Assembly (NCBI GenBank): GCA_016937995.1
Contig: JAFGVM010000085.1
Location: forward strand, 1-13,310
Source of the DNA: Candidatus Delongbacteria bacterium
GTDB lineage: Bacteria > UBA4055
Length of the DNA: 13,310 bases
Direction: 5' to 3'
The translations under genes and the position numbers were made by a program. Each line of letters opens with the position of its first letter. The first letter of the stretch is position 1. Below the pieces are notes generated by a model, which worked only from the letters and a program-made list of their open reading frames with translations, did no database searches and was not told where the DNA came from. This document shows positions 1-6,604 of the stretch, piece by piece.

Positions 1-16
1 ACTCTGTTTTCCTGTT

Positions 17-81
17 TGACATTTCCCCTCCATTTTAGCCTTATATTTGTAATATAACACTTCGTGAGGGGACATATGTCA
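17..81. repeat. Nested inverted repeat downstream of the DUF3494/T9SS gene
   Basis: The outer arms are 17-30 (TGACATTTCCCCTC) and 66-81 (GAGGGGACATATGTCA), complementary apart from a two-base bulge. Inside lies a perfect 7-bp hairpin, TTATATT-TGT-AATATAA, at 41-57. The structure starts directly at the stop codon of the minus-strand gene ending at 82, so it may be its 3' UTR structure or a transcript end. There is no long U tract, so a standard rho-independent terminator is not supported. Confidence 0.45.
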
Positions 82-1164
82 CTATTTAACAAAAACCATT
101 TTGTTCGTCATAATCATATCATTAGCTTTTAAAGTGTAGTAGTAAACTCCTGCACTTAAGTTTGTTGCATCAAAATCAACTGAGTGGTATCCTGCATCCA
201 TTTTACCATTAACCAAAGAACTAACAAGCTCTCCAGTGTAATTATAAACATTAAGCTCGGCTATTCCTTCACTCTTCAGAGAGAAGTTTATAGTAGTAGT
301 CGGGTTAAATGGATTTGGGTAGTTCTGTAAGAGTTCGAAACCGTTTGGAGTGCCTTGATTGTATTGAATCCCACTTGGTGAACCAGGTAGGACTACGGTA
401 GAAGCATCAAGTGTAACTGCAGCGATCCTGGCTAGTAATCTTCCCTCGATCGTCGCAGCTGTCATCAATGAAATTGCTTGATCAGCCATAATAGTTCCTT
501 TAAAGATAGAGTAAGAACCTAAAACCGCAGAAGCACCTACCTGCCAGAAAATATTCTCCGCTTTAGCTCCATTGATCAGAATAACCTGTGTTCCTGATGC
601 AGTATTTAATTCACTGGTAACCATCATAATAAAAACAGCATTTGAATCATTTTGAGCATCAAAAGTAAGATTCCCTGCAGTTATTTCAGCCATTCCGGTA
701 AACTTATAAAGACCGGGAGCAAGGATCTGATCTCCAAGGTTTCCTGAACCCGGATTTAAAAAATCACCCGTTGGAACCGGTGTTCGTTCAGCAGCATCAT
801 TATATGCTATGGTTAGATCACCCCGAGCTGTAGCTAACATTGATGCTGATGGCACAGAACCTGCCGGACCGGTAGCATCAACAGTATACATAATCCCGGT
901 AACTTCATTTAAACCAAATCCAGTAATGTATGATCCTGCAGCGGGACTTAGACCAACATCTCCTGTAATAGCTGATGTTGGAATATTTGAGATCTGTGAT
1001 GCTGCCAGAATTGCGAAACCGGATGTTGATCCCAGATCTACAGGGTCAATTGGTTGAGCTGTTATTGCGACAGGTACAATTAGGATCATCAAGAATGACA
1101 TTCCTTTTAGAATTTTTTTCCAGCCACTTTTAAGAGCTGCTGTTCTGCATAAGTTGATCTTCAT
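82..1164 (-). CDS. DUF3494 (ice-binding-like) protein with C-terminal T9SS sorting domain
   Basis: This is a 360-residue secreted protein. I start it at the ATG at 1164, which has AGAGAGG upstream at good spacing; the longer frame to 1239 would run into the neighbouring gene. Residues 1-36 form a signal peptide (hydrophobic MSFLMILIVPVAITA, cleavage near AITAQ). Residues about 42-260 are a DUF3494 domain, recognised from SGFAILAASQISN, GDVGLSPAAGSYITGF, GDLTIAYNDAA, LAPGLYKF, NLTFDA, NIFWQVG, FKGTIMA and AVTLDASTVV. After a short linker, residues 279-360 are a type A sorting domain (NYPNPFNPTTTINFSL, then SAGVYYYTLKAND). The family includes ice-binding proteins and adhesin-like beta-solenoids. 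The tail predicts export to the surface by T9SS machinery encoded elsewhere. It probably lies in one transcription unit with the lipoprotein paralogue upstream. Ice binding itself is not shown by the sequence. Confidence 0.9.
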   Translation of the reverse strand: MKINLCRTAALKSGWKKILKGMSFLMILIVPVAITAQPIDPVDLGSTSGFAILAASQISNIPTSAITGDVGLSPAAGSYITGFGLNEVTGIMYTVDATGPAGSVPSASMLATARGDLTIAYNDAAERTPVPTGDFLNPGSGNLGDQILAPGLYKFTGMAEITAGNLTFDAQNDSNAVFIMMVTSELNTASGTQVILINGAKAENIFWQVGASAVLGSYSIFKGTIMADQAISLMTAATIEGRLLARIAAVTLDASTVVLPGSPSGIQYNQGTPNGFELLQNYPNPFNPTTTINFSLKSEGIAELNVYNYTGELVSSLVNGKMDAGYHSVDFDATNLSAGVYYYTLKANDMIMTNKMVFVK

Positions 1165-1210
1165 TATATTCCTCTCTGTTTTTGTTAATAAATTGATATT
1201 GATCACATGC

Positions 1211-2017
1211 TTACGGGTTAACCACTGTAGAAGCATCAATTGTTACCGCAGCACTAAAGGCTAACAATTTACCCACAATTGACGCACCTGTTTCTAAAGA
1301 AATTGATTGCTCGGCCATAATAATTCCTTTGAAAACAGATCCAGTTCCTAGAGTTGCCGATGTACCGACCTGCCAGAAAATGTTCCCTGCTTGTGCACCA
1401 TCGCTCAAAATAACTTGTCTTCCAGATGTTGTTGTTAATGTCGACGCTATCTGAATAATAAAAACAGCAGCTGAGTTACCTTCGGCATCGAAAGTTAGAT
1501 CTCCGGATGATATTTCAAGGGATCCGCTCGATTTATAAAGACCCGGTGTTAAAGTCAATCCACCGATATTTCCGGCAAGAAGTACCATATCTGTTGAAGT
1601 TCTTCCGGCAGCATCATTATATGCTATTGTTAAATCACCCTTGGCTGATGTAAGCCCTGCAACATCTACCACAGAACCTGCCGGACCTGTTGCATCAGTC
1701 GTATAAATTGTTCCGGTAACTTCTGTTGCGCCAAATCCTGAAATATATGAACCTGCGGCCGGACTTAATCCGATATTTCCTAAAATTACAGATGTAGGAA
1801 TATTTGAGAGTAAAGAACCTGCCAGAATTACAAAATTATCATTTGAACTTAAAATCACTGTTTCCTGTATTGTAGTTTGATGAGGTATGGTTACATCGTC
1901 ATTTGAATCCTCCTCCTCATCAGAGCATCCTGTAGCAACAAGAAACATTAGCATCATCATTGCAATTATAGCATTTTTTAGTGAAATACTTGTGAGATTT
2001 ATCAGTCTTTTTTCCAT
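1211..2017 (-). CDS. DUF3494 (ice-binding-like) lipoprotein
   Basis: This is a 268-residue protein. The ATG at 2017 is chosen because GAGGAGGG lies a suitable distance upstream; the ATG at 2035 would precede that site. Residues 1-30 are a lipoprotein signal ending in the lipobox VATG-C31, followed by an acidic Ser/Asp/Glu-rich tether (SDEEEDSNDD). Residues about 55-268 are a single DUF3494 domain with the same landmarks as the downstream gene: NIGLSPAAGSYISGFG, GDLTIAYNDAAGRT, LTPGLYKS, NIFWQVG, FKGIIMAEQSISL and AVTIDASTVVNP at the very C-terminus. It lacks the T9SS tail of its neighbour. The two are tandem paralogues that keep near-identical DNA stretches (for example around 1614-1637 and 790-820). 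It lies 36 bp from the csbD-like gene and is probably co-transcribed with it. The acidic residues after Cys31 may influence surface exposure, but this is inference. Confidence 0.9.
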   Translation of the reverse strand: MEKRLINLTSISLKNAIIAMMMLMFLVATGCSDEEEDSNDDVTIPHQTTIQETVILSSNDNFVILAGSLLSNIPTSVILGNIGLSPAAGSYISGFGATEVTGTIYTTDATGPAGSVVDVAGLTSAKGDLTIAYNDAAGRTSTDMVLLAGNIGGLTLTPGLYKSSGSLEISSGDLTFDAEGNSAAVFIIQIASTLTTTSGRQVILSDGAQAGNIFWQVGTSATLGTGSVFKGIIMAEQSISLETGASIVGKLLAFSAAVTIDASTVVNP

Positions 2018-2053
2018 AATAATTTCCCTCCTCATTAAGTTTTAAAAATATGT

Positions 2054-2344
2054 TTATTTAGTTTGTGTTTTTGTTTTCAGTTTTTTTATTTTCGTATCTG
2101 TTTTTGTTTTCAGTTTACTTAATTTATCATTTGCAGTTTTTAACAAATCAACTGTTTTGTTATACTTTGTGATCATTATCTTCGCATCTTCATGTGCTAT
2201 ACCCAGTTTCTCTTGAAGAGCACCCACAAGTTGCTGATATTTGCCAGCGATAGCGGCCAGCTCATCGTTCATCAAACTGCCCCAGTCATTCATCGCTTTT
2301 CCTCTTTGTTGTTTCCATTTGCCTTCTACACTATCCCAGTTCAT
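2054..2344 (-). CDS. CsbD-like stress protein with Lys/Thr-repeat tail
   Basis: This is a 96-residue, highly charged protein. Residues 1-60 match the CsbD family (UPF0337): MNWDSVEGKWKQQRGKAMNDWG, then LMNDELAAIAGKYQQLVGALQEKLGIAHEDA. CsbD proteins are small, stress-induced proteins of unknown biochemical role, induced by SigB in Bacillus. Usual members end near residue 60-70. Here a further ~30 residues form a Lys/Thr-rich extension in which LKTKT occurs twice (78-82 and 89-93). The start at 2344 is preceded by AGAGG at about 8 bp. One copy of the 63-bp promoter-like repeat lies about 90 bp upstream, and the two DUF3494 genes follow closely, so this is probably the first gene of a three-gene unit. 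Confidence 0.85.
   Translation of the reverse strand: MNWDSVEGKWKQQRGKAMNDWGSLMNDELAAIAGKYQQLVGALQEKLGIAHEDAKIMITKYNKTVDLLKTANDKLSKLKTKTDTKIKKLKTKTQTK
2060..2118 (-). repeat. Short internal repeat encoding LKTKT blocks at the CsbD C-terminus
   Basis: In the coding direction, CTGAAAACAAAAACA occurs twice, separated by ACAAAAATAAAAAAA-like codons. This gives the KLKTKTDTKIKK / KLKTKTQTK tail. It is a low-complexity, slippage-prone tract confined to the extension beyond the CsbD domain. Confidence 0.6.
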
Positions 2345-2433
2345 CTTATGGACCTCTTATTTTAATTTTTTGTAAGGATATTTCCAGTGTGCAATAAATT
2401 TTAGAATTTGATAAAGATTTTATGCACTTAATT

Positions 2434-2496
2434 CAATGTACAGTTAATTGCATAGAAGAACAATCGCCCAAAGGGATGAAAAAGTAGTTAATCCTT
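2434..2496 (-). promoter_or_regulatory. 63-bp duplicated promoter/upstream element, copy A (for csbD-like unit)
   Basis: This block is identical base for base to 3938-4000. Read on the minus strand it contains TTGTTC (2458-2463), a 17-bp spacer and TACATT (2435-2440), which fit a sigma-70-type -35 (3/6) and -10 (4/6) at ideal spacing. About 33 conserved bases lie upstream of the -35, including CCCTTTGGG, where an activator could bind. Identity stops just past the -10. The predicted transcript would start near 2427, giving the csbD-like gene a leader of about 80 nt. The promoter role is inferred; the repeat itself is certain. Confidence 0.6.
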
Positions 2497-2533
2497 TTAT
2501 AAAGTATAAGTTGGTTATTTTTTAGGTGAAGAG

Positions 2534-3007
2534 TTAAAAATAGAATCTTAACCCAAGTGCAGCATCAATAGCAAAATTTGTCGAAGGTGTCAGTTCCAAA
2601 GATGGAGCAACTTCGAGAAAAATATCGATCGGTGTTTCATGAGGTAACCATAATATTCCGAATACACCACGAACCGCGATTGAGCCTTCATCCTTATGAC
2701 TGTTAAAACGCCCGCCTATTCCATAATATAGTGGGAAGCGTTCTGTAGAGTTGATAGCATTAAAGGAATGCCACAAATAATCCATGTGAAAATGAATGTT
2801 GTCACCTGAATCATTTTTATCATTTTCAATAAACGACCATCCCAGAGCAAAATCCAATGCAGTTCTTTTAGATGTCCATAATTTCGCACTGATGCCTGTT
2901 GGTTCACCTATGATTATACCCAGACCAAATCCTTTTTCCTGAGCTTTTGCAAGGTTAATTATCGTCAGCAGTAAAATTACTGTGAATAGTATTTTGAATT
3001 GTTTCAT
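2534..3007 (-). CDS. Small outer-membrane beta-barrel protein
   Basis: This is a 157-residue exported protein. Residues 1-22 are a signal peptide (hydrophobic TVILLLTIINLA, cleavage after AKA). The mature part alternates polar and hydrophobic residues in short beta-strand-like segments (GFGLGIIIGEPTGISAKLW, TALDFALGWSF, FPLYYGIGGRF, SIAVRGVFGILW, IDIFLEVAPSLEL, FAIDAALGLRFYF). It ends in an aromatic Phe, the usual recognition signal for outer-membrane barrel insertion. The GLGIIIGEPTGISAKLW opening resembles DUF3996/BAPKO_0422-type barrels. About eight strands would fit the length. AAGGA precedes the start at 3007. It lies 72 bp downstream of the OmpA-like lipoprotein gene on the same strand and is probably co-transcribed with it. 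Function beyond being an outer-membrane protein cannot be stated. Confidence 0.75.
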   Translation of the reverse strand: MKQFKILFTVILLLTIINLAKAQEKGFGLGIIIGEPTGISAKLWTSKRTALDFALGWSFIENDKNDSGDNIHFHMDYLWHSFNAINSTERFPLYYGIGGRFNSHKDEGSIAVRGVFGILWLPHETPIDIFLEVAPSLELTPSTNFAIDAALGLRFYF

Positions 3008-3079
3008 TTTTCGATCCTTTTTATTTAAAAATTTAAAACTTTAGTGCATAAAGTCTTAGATATTTATTTAACACGCCTG

Positions 3080-3886
3080 TTATTTAACAACTACTTCAAA
3101 AAGTACTCTCATGTTTGCTTGTGCCTCTTCAGACTTGATATCTTCCGGTATTGGTTCATATAAAGCAGATCTATTTTCACCGTATCCTATCATTTCGAGT
3201 CTCTCAAGTTTTATTCCACCTTCTTCATAGATGTATGTCACGACTGTATTTGCTCTTCTTTCACTCAGTTCCTGGTTATATTCCTCTGTTCCGGAAGCTG
3301 ATGTATAGCCTGCAATACGGACTTTAATATCCGGATTTTCTTTAAGGATCTTGATATTAACTTTCAGTGCTTTTTTTCCTTCATCGGTAAGCGTAGCATC
3401 ATTGAACTTGAAATGTGTATCCTTTAGCATTACGAGTTTGTTAATTACTATCACCTGAGTATCAGTCACAATTTCAGGTATTGAGTCTGTCTTAAAACTC
3501 CAGTAGAAATTGTCAGCAAGAGTATTACCTGCGATATCCTTAACACCAGTAGAAATTTTACCAATATATTTAGTGTTCGGGATTAGATCACTAGCCTTAG
3601 TGAATGTGGCAGATGTACTTGTTGTTGCCAAAACATTCCCTGATATAAGTTCAAGAGATTCGCCCTGAAATACCTCGAATGTTTTAGAGTTTATAGTTTT
3701 CACATCAATAGGCTCGCTGAATGCAACACGTATTTTTGTGTGTAGCGGTACTCCCTGAGTAGCATGGTAAGGTACCATAAGAGTTACAAACGGTGGTGTA
3801 ATGTCTTTGATCTGTCTTGTAGATGCACATGAACCAATAAAAGCTGTCAGTGCGATGATGGCAGATAATTTTAAAAACTTGATCAT
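3080..3886 (-). CDS. OmpA-family lipoprotein with Big_5 (Ig-like) domain
   Basis: This is a 268-residue envelope protein. Residues 1-19 are a lipoprotein signal with lipobox FIGS-C20. Residues about 30-133 match a bacterial Ig-like Big_5 domain (ITPPFVTLMVPYHATQGVPL, RVAFSEPID, TFTKASDLIPNTKY, GVKDIAGNTLADNFYWSFKTD). Residues about 155-268 are an OmpA C-terminal domain (FKFNDATLTDEGKKAL, VRIAGYTSASGTEEYNQELSERRANTVVTYI, GYGENRS). OmpA domains normally hold peptidoglycan through an Asp and an Arg fifteen residues apart. Here the Arg (R211 in RRAN) is present, but the Asp of the usual GHTD is Ser196 (GYTS). An AGGAGG site lies just before the ATG at 3886. Copy B of the 63-bp promoter-like repeat begins 52 bp upstream. 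Likely role: outer-membrane anchoring or envelope integrity. Confidence 0.88.
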   Translation of the reverse strand: MIKFLKLSAIIALTAFIGSCASTRQIKDITPPFVTLMVPYHATQGVPLHTKIRVAFSEPIDVKTINSKTFEVFQGESLELISGNVLATTSTSATFTKASDLIPNTKYIGKISTGVKDIAGNTLADNFYWSFKTDSIPEIVTDTQVIVINKLVMLKDTHFKFNDATLTDEGKKALKVNIKILKENPDIKVRIAGYTSASGTEEYNQELSERRANTVVTYIYEEGGIKLERLEMIGYGENRSALYEPIPEDIKSEEAQANMRVLFEVVVK

Positions 3887-3937
3887 ACGATACCTCCTAA
3901 TTTAATATGTTTAAAATGCTTAAGACCGCATTAAAAA

Positions 3938-4000
3938 CAATGTACAGTTAATTGCATAGAAGAACAATCGCCCAAAGGGATGAAAAAGTAGTTAATCCTT
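3938..4000 (-). promoter_or_regulatory. 63-bp duplicated promoter/upstream element, copy B (for OmpA-like unit)
   Basis: This block is identical base for base to 2434-2496. On the minus strand, -35 TTGTTC (3962-3967) and -10 TACATT (3939-3944) are separated by 17 bp. The start of transcription would be near 3931, leaving about 45 nt of leader before the OmpA-like ATG, which has a strong AGGAGG site. The sequences on either side of the two copies are unrelated, so identity is confined to the element. It sits between the response regulator gene and the OmpA-like gene. Confidence 0.6.
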
Positions 4001-4025
4001 AAATATTTAATTGGTATATGTTAAA

Positions 4026-4679
4026 TCAAGTGTCTGAAATGTTCTGTGCGTAATTTGAGATCTGAAGACGACTGGATAAAGCCAATTTCTCAAGAATGTT
4101 ATGAACATGGCTTTTGACAGTGTATGTTGCAATATTTAGCTCATTGGCGATATCTTTATTGCTGCCACCTTCAACGATCAGGGCAATAATTTCTTTCTCA
4201 CGCTTGGTCATTCGAACAGCTTCACTTATTTTAATTTCTCCTTTCATAATAACATTTTCTGCTACCTGAAAAAAGAGTGAGGCTGCCATTGGTGGGGGTA
4301 GTATAGTTTTACCTTCGCTTGTTGATCTTATAGTTCTGATCAGATCTTCAACAGATGCGGTTTTTAAGATAAAACCATCAGCACCACCCTGAACAAAAGA
4401 TAGTATATCTGATTGTGTAGGTACAAGACCCATCCCGATGACTTTGATTTTTGGGATGTCATTTTTTAAGGATTTCAACACATCCAGACTGTTTTGATTC
4501 TGTAAACTGAAATCCAGAAGCACGATATCGGGTTTAGATCGAGTAGCTCTTTTAAGAGCAGTATCTCCATCTTGAACTGCACCAACAACGGAAATATCAG
4601 GTTTTTGTTTTAGCAACGAAGCTAGTCCTAAACGTAAAATCTTATTATCTTCTATTATGAGTACTTTGATCTTAGACAT
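4026..4679 (-). CDS. NarL/LuxR-family response regulator
   Basis: This is a 217-residue two-component response regulator. The start is set at the ATG at 4679 because AAGGA lies 9 bp upstream; the in-frame TTG at 4688 would abut that site. Residues 4-120 are a receiver domain: acidic pair E10/D11, phospho-acceptor D56 (IVLLDFS) and the conserved Lys in GFILKTAS. The usual Thr/Ser switch residue after beta-4 appears to be Gly83 (KVIGMG). Residues about 148-212 are a GerE-type helix-turn-helix (MTKREKEIIALIVEGGSNKDIANELNIATYTVKSHVHNILEKL). No histidine kinase is adjacent, so it is an orphan here. It lies upstream of, and in the same direction as, the OmpA-like, barrel, CsbD and DUF3494 genes, and is the obvious candidate to bind the 63-bp repeats. 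That link is inference. Confidence 0.93.
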   Translation of the reverse strand: MSKIKVLIIEDNKILRLGLASLLKQKPDISVVGAVQDGDTALKRATRSKPDIVLLDFSLQNQNSLDVLKSLKNDIPKIKVIGMGLVPTQSDILSFVQGGADGFILKTASVEDLIRTIRSTSEGKTILPPPMAASLFFQVAENVIMKGEIKISEAVRMTKREKEIIALIVEGGSNKDIANELNIATYTVKSHVHNILEKLALSSRLQISNYAQNISDT

Positions 4680-4867
4680 GCTGGCCAATCCTTAATGGTA
4701 TGAATAGTATTTTGAGCAGTAAAAAATAACATAGTTTTAATCAAGAAAGGTATTTGAACTTCTTCTATAGTCACCTTACTCTGATCGATCTCTTACTATT
4801 TAACCACTCAATTATTTGGTTACTTTAAATCACCAAACGTTGTCAATATAGTCTATTATTACTATTT

Positions 4868-6349
4868 CTACAAGATATATTTGAACACGTTCCTGAAATG
4901 GTATCCATAGATCGAATATGTGATGGCCAAAGAGAAAAATTTTGGTTTCCTGAATATGGTCCAAATTAGTAATCTCCAATAATAAAACCTTGATCTATCA
5001 ACTATTCCAATAAACCAAACTGACTTGAATAATGCCTTTATATGAGTAATATCTAAATTTAATTTGAATTTATTCTTAGGTTTAAACTCTCTGAAAAATT
5101 GCTTGACCCTTTCATTGTATGGTTTTGAAGAATATATTCCGTCAATGATCTTTTTATATCCTGCAATTAATTTATCGTAAGATAATTTAGGAATAAAGTT
5201 CATTGTCATATCAACATTGTCACCGGTGATCTCATTGAGCAGTCTGTTCTCTTCATTCATACGTTCATAGAGTTTTGATCCCTTGGGAGCGTTCAGCAAT
5301 CCGACCATGGCAGTAATAATACCGCTTTTCTGAATGAGATCTGTCTGAGCTTTAAATATCGAGTTCGTGTCATTGTCAAAACCAACAATAAATCCACCTG
5401 TAACCTCAATCCCGAAATTCTGCATTTTATTTATGCAGGAGATCAGATCCCTATTTTTATTCTGTACTTTTTTGCACTCGTTCAGGCTGTCTTCATTCGG
5501 AGTTTCCACACCAACAAAAAGTGTATTCAATCCCATCTTTACCATTGCTCTCATAAGATCTTCATCATCTGCAATATCAAGTGATGCCTGAGTACTAAAA
5601 GAGAACGGGTATTTTTGAGCGATCATCCATTTTGTTATCGCAGGTATTATATTTTCTTTCAATTTCTTTTTATTACCAATGAAATTATCATCTGCAAAGA
5701 ACAGATTTCCTCTCCATCCGCAAAGATACAGTCTGTCCAATTCAGCGATGAGCTGCTCTATCTTTTTTGTTCTGAATTTATGCCCGAACAAACTTGTAAT
5801 ATTACAGAATTCACAGTTATAAGGGCAACCTCTTGAATATTGAATGCTCATAGAAGCATATTTCTTCATGTTCAATAAATCCCATCTCGGGACTGGAGAT
5901 CTTTCTATATCTGCAAATTCGTTAGTTGAATATAAATGTTTAGTTTGCCCTTTTTTCAGATCTTTTAAAAACTCAGGGAAAGTAATTTCAGCTTCATTCA
6001 GAATCAAATGGTCAACTTCATTAAAATCTTCAGGCTCTGAAGTGAACAATGGTCCTCCTGCAATTATCCTAATACCTCTTTTAATACATCTGCTTATAAC
6101 GTCAAACACTGATTTTTTCTGAATTATCATTGCGCTTATAAGCACAATATCGATCCCGTCTAAATCGGAATCTTTTAAGGGTGTTACGTTCATATCAATC
6201 AACCTTGTCTTATAGTTAGCCGGTAACATTGCAGCTATGGTAACTAATCCCAACGGAGGATGAGTTGCTTTTTTAGATATGAATTTTAACGCAAATTTGA
6301 AACTCCAGAACGTATCCGGAAACTTTGGATAAATTAATAAGGTATTCAT
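4868..6349 (-). CDS. B12-binding-domain radical SAM protein (DUF4070-type C-terminus)
   Basis: This is a 493-residue protein. Residues 1-135 form a Rossmann-like cobalamin-binding domain (MNTLLIYPKFPDTFWSFKFA, PPLGLVTIAAMLP, IIAGGPLF); the DxHxxG cobalamin motif is not evident, as in many family members. The radical SAM core (about 165-350) carries C175-x3-C179-x2-C182 (SRGCPYNCEFCNI) for the 4Fe-4S cluster, then FFADDNFIGN, VGVETPNEDSL and GFIVGFDND. The C-terminal ~130 residues resemble the DUF4070 extension of this subfamily. Relatives include hopanoid and other lipid or natural-product methylases, but the substrate here cannot be inferred. It is a solo gene: neither neighbour belongs to an obvious pathway with it. 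The start at 6349 has AAAGGCAG upstream. The C-terminus is rich in aromatic and basic residues. Confidence 0.9.
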   Translation of the reverse strand: MNTLLIYPKFPDTFWSFKFALKFISKKATHPPLGLVTIAAMLPANYKTRLIDMNVTPLKDSDLDGIDIVLISAMIIQKKSVFDVISRCIKRGIRIIAGGPLFTSEPEDFNEVDHLILNEAEITFPEFLKDLKKGQTKHLYSTNEFADIERSPVPRWDLLNMKKYASMSIQYSRGCPYNCEFCNITSLFGHKFRTKKIEQLIAELDRLYLCGWRGNLFFADDNFIGNKKKLKENIIPAITKWMIAQKYPFSFSTQASLDIADDEDLMRAMVKMGLNTLFVGVETPNEDSLNECKKVQNKNRDLISCINKMQNFGIEVTGGFIVGFDNDTNSIFKAQTDLIQKSGIITAMVGLLNAPKGSKLYERMNEENRLLNEITGDNVDMTMNFIPKLSYDKLIAGYKKIIDGIYSSKPYNERVKQFFREFKPKNKFKLNLDITHIKALFKSVWFIGIVDRSRFYYWRLLIWTIFRKPKFFSLAITYSIYGYHFRNVFKYIL

Positions 6350-6505
6350 CGTAAACTGCCTTTACTTGGGAATTAAAGTTTAGAAGGGTTGATTATTATT
6401 CTGAGGTAGGATGGATTAGGCATGTTGAGTCAGGATCATAAGGAATCCTCTATACTGTAATATAATCATTTTTTTGTTATTTTCATAGATAAATAATTAA
6501 TATTT

Positions 6506-6534
6506 TTGATAACATATGCGATTATTTCTATATA
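6506..6534 (+). promoter_or_regulatory. Probable sigma-70-type promoter for cvfB
   Basis: TTGATA (6506-6511, 5/6 to TTGACA) and TATATA (6529-6534, 4/6 to TATAAT) are separated by 17 bp. Transcription would start near 6541, giving cvfB a leader of about 160 nt containing three hairpins. In such AT-rich DNA some chance matches are expected. Confidence 0.4.
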
Positions 6535-6544
6535 TAGAACATGA

Positions 6545-6568
6545 AAAAGAGAGCATCTGTTCTCTTTT
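6545..6568 (+). other. Hairpin at the start of the predicted cvfB leader
   Basis: AAAAGAGA (6545-6552) and TCTCTTTT (6561-6568) form a perfect 8-bp stem around an 8-base loop. The downstream arm ends in a short T run followed by ATATTTG. It could be a weak terminator or attenuator, or a 5' stabilising structure; the sequence does not decide. Confidence 0.4.
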
Positions 6569-6604
6569 ATATTTGTGTTTATTTTCCTGTATAATTAAAG
6601 TATC

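Noticed and set aside
809-1057. Open frame on the plus strand opposite the T9SS-type DUF3494 gene
   Set aside because: It is antisense to a gene with clear domain homology, has no ribosome-binding site or recognisable family, and follows the codon periodicity of the real gene.
2434-2496. Sigma-54 (-24/-12) or Bacteroidetes-type TTTG/TAnnTTTG promoter in the 63-bp repeat
   Set aside because: TTTGGGCGATTG and TACATTG give only partial matches with wrong spacing. The -35/17/-10 reading fits better, though still moderately.
4805-4840. TTTGGT/ACCAAA hairpin after the radical SAM gene as a terminator
   Set aside because: The stem is only 6 bp with an 11-base loop, and no U tract follows in the transcribed direction.
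4818-4846. TTGACA on the minus strand (4841-4846) as a promoter for the response regulator gene
   Set aside because: The hexamer is perfect, but no acceptable -10 occurs 16-18 bp away, and the region is AT-rich enough for chance hits.
5367-6122. Three plus-strand frames opposite the radical SAM gene
   Set aside because: They are antisense shadows of a full-length, motif-complete gene, with no initiation signals.
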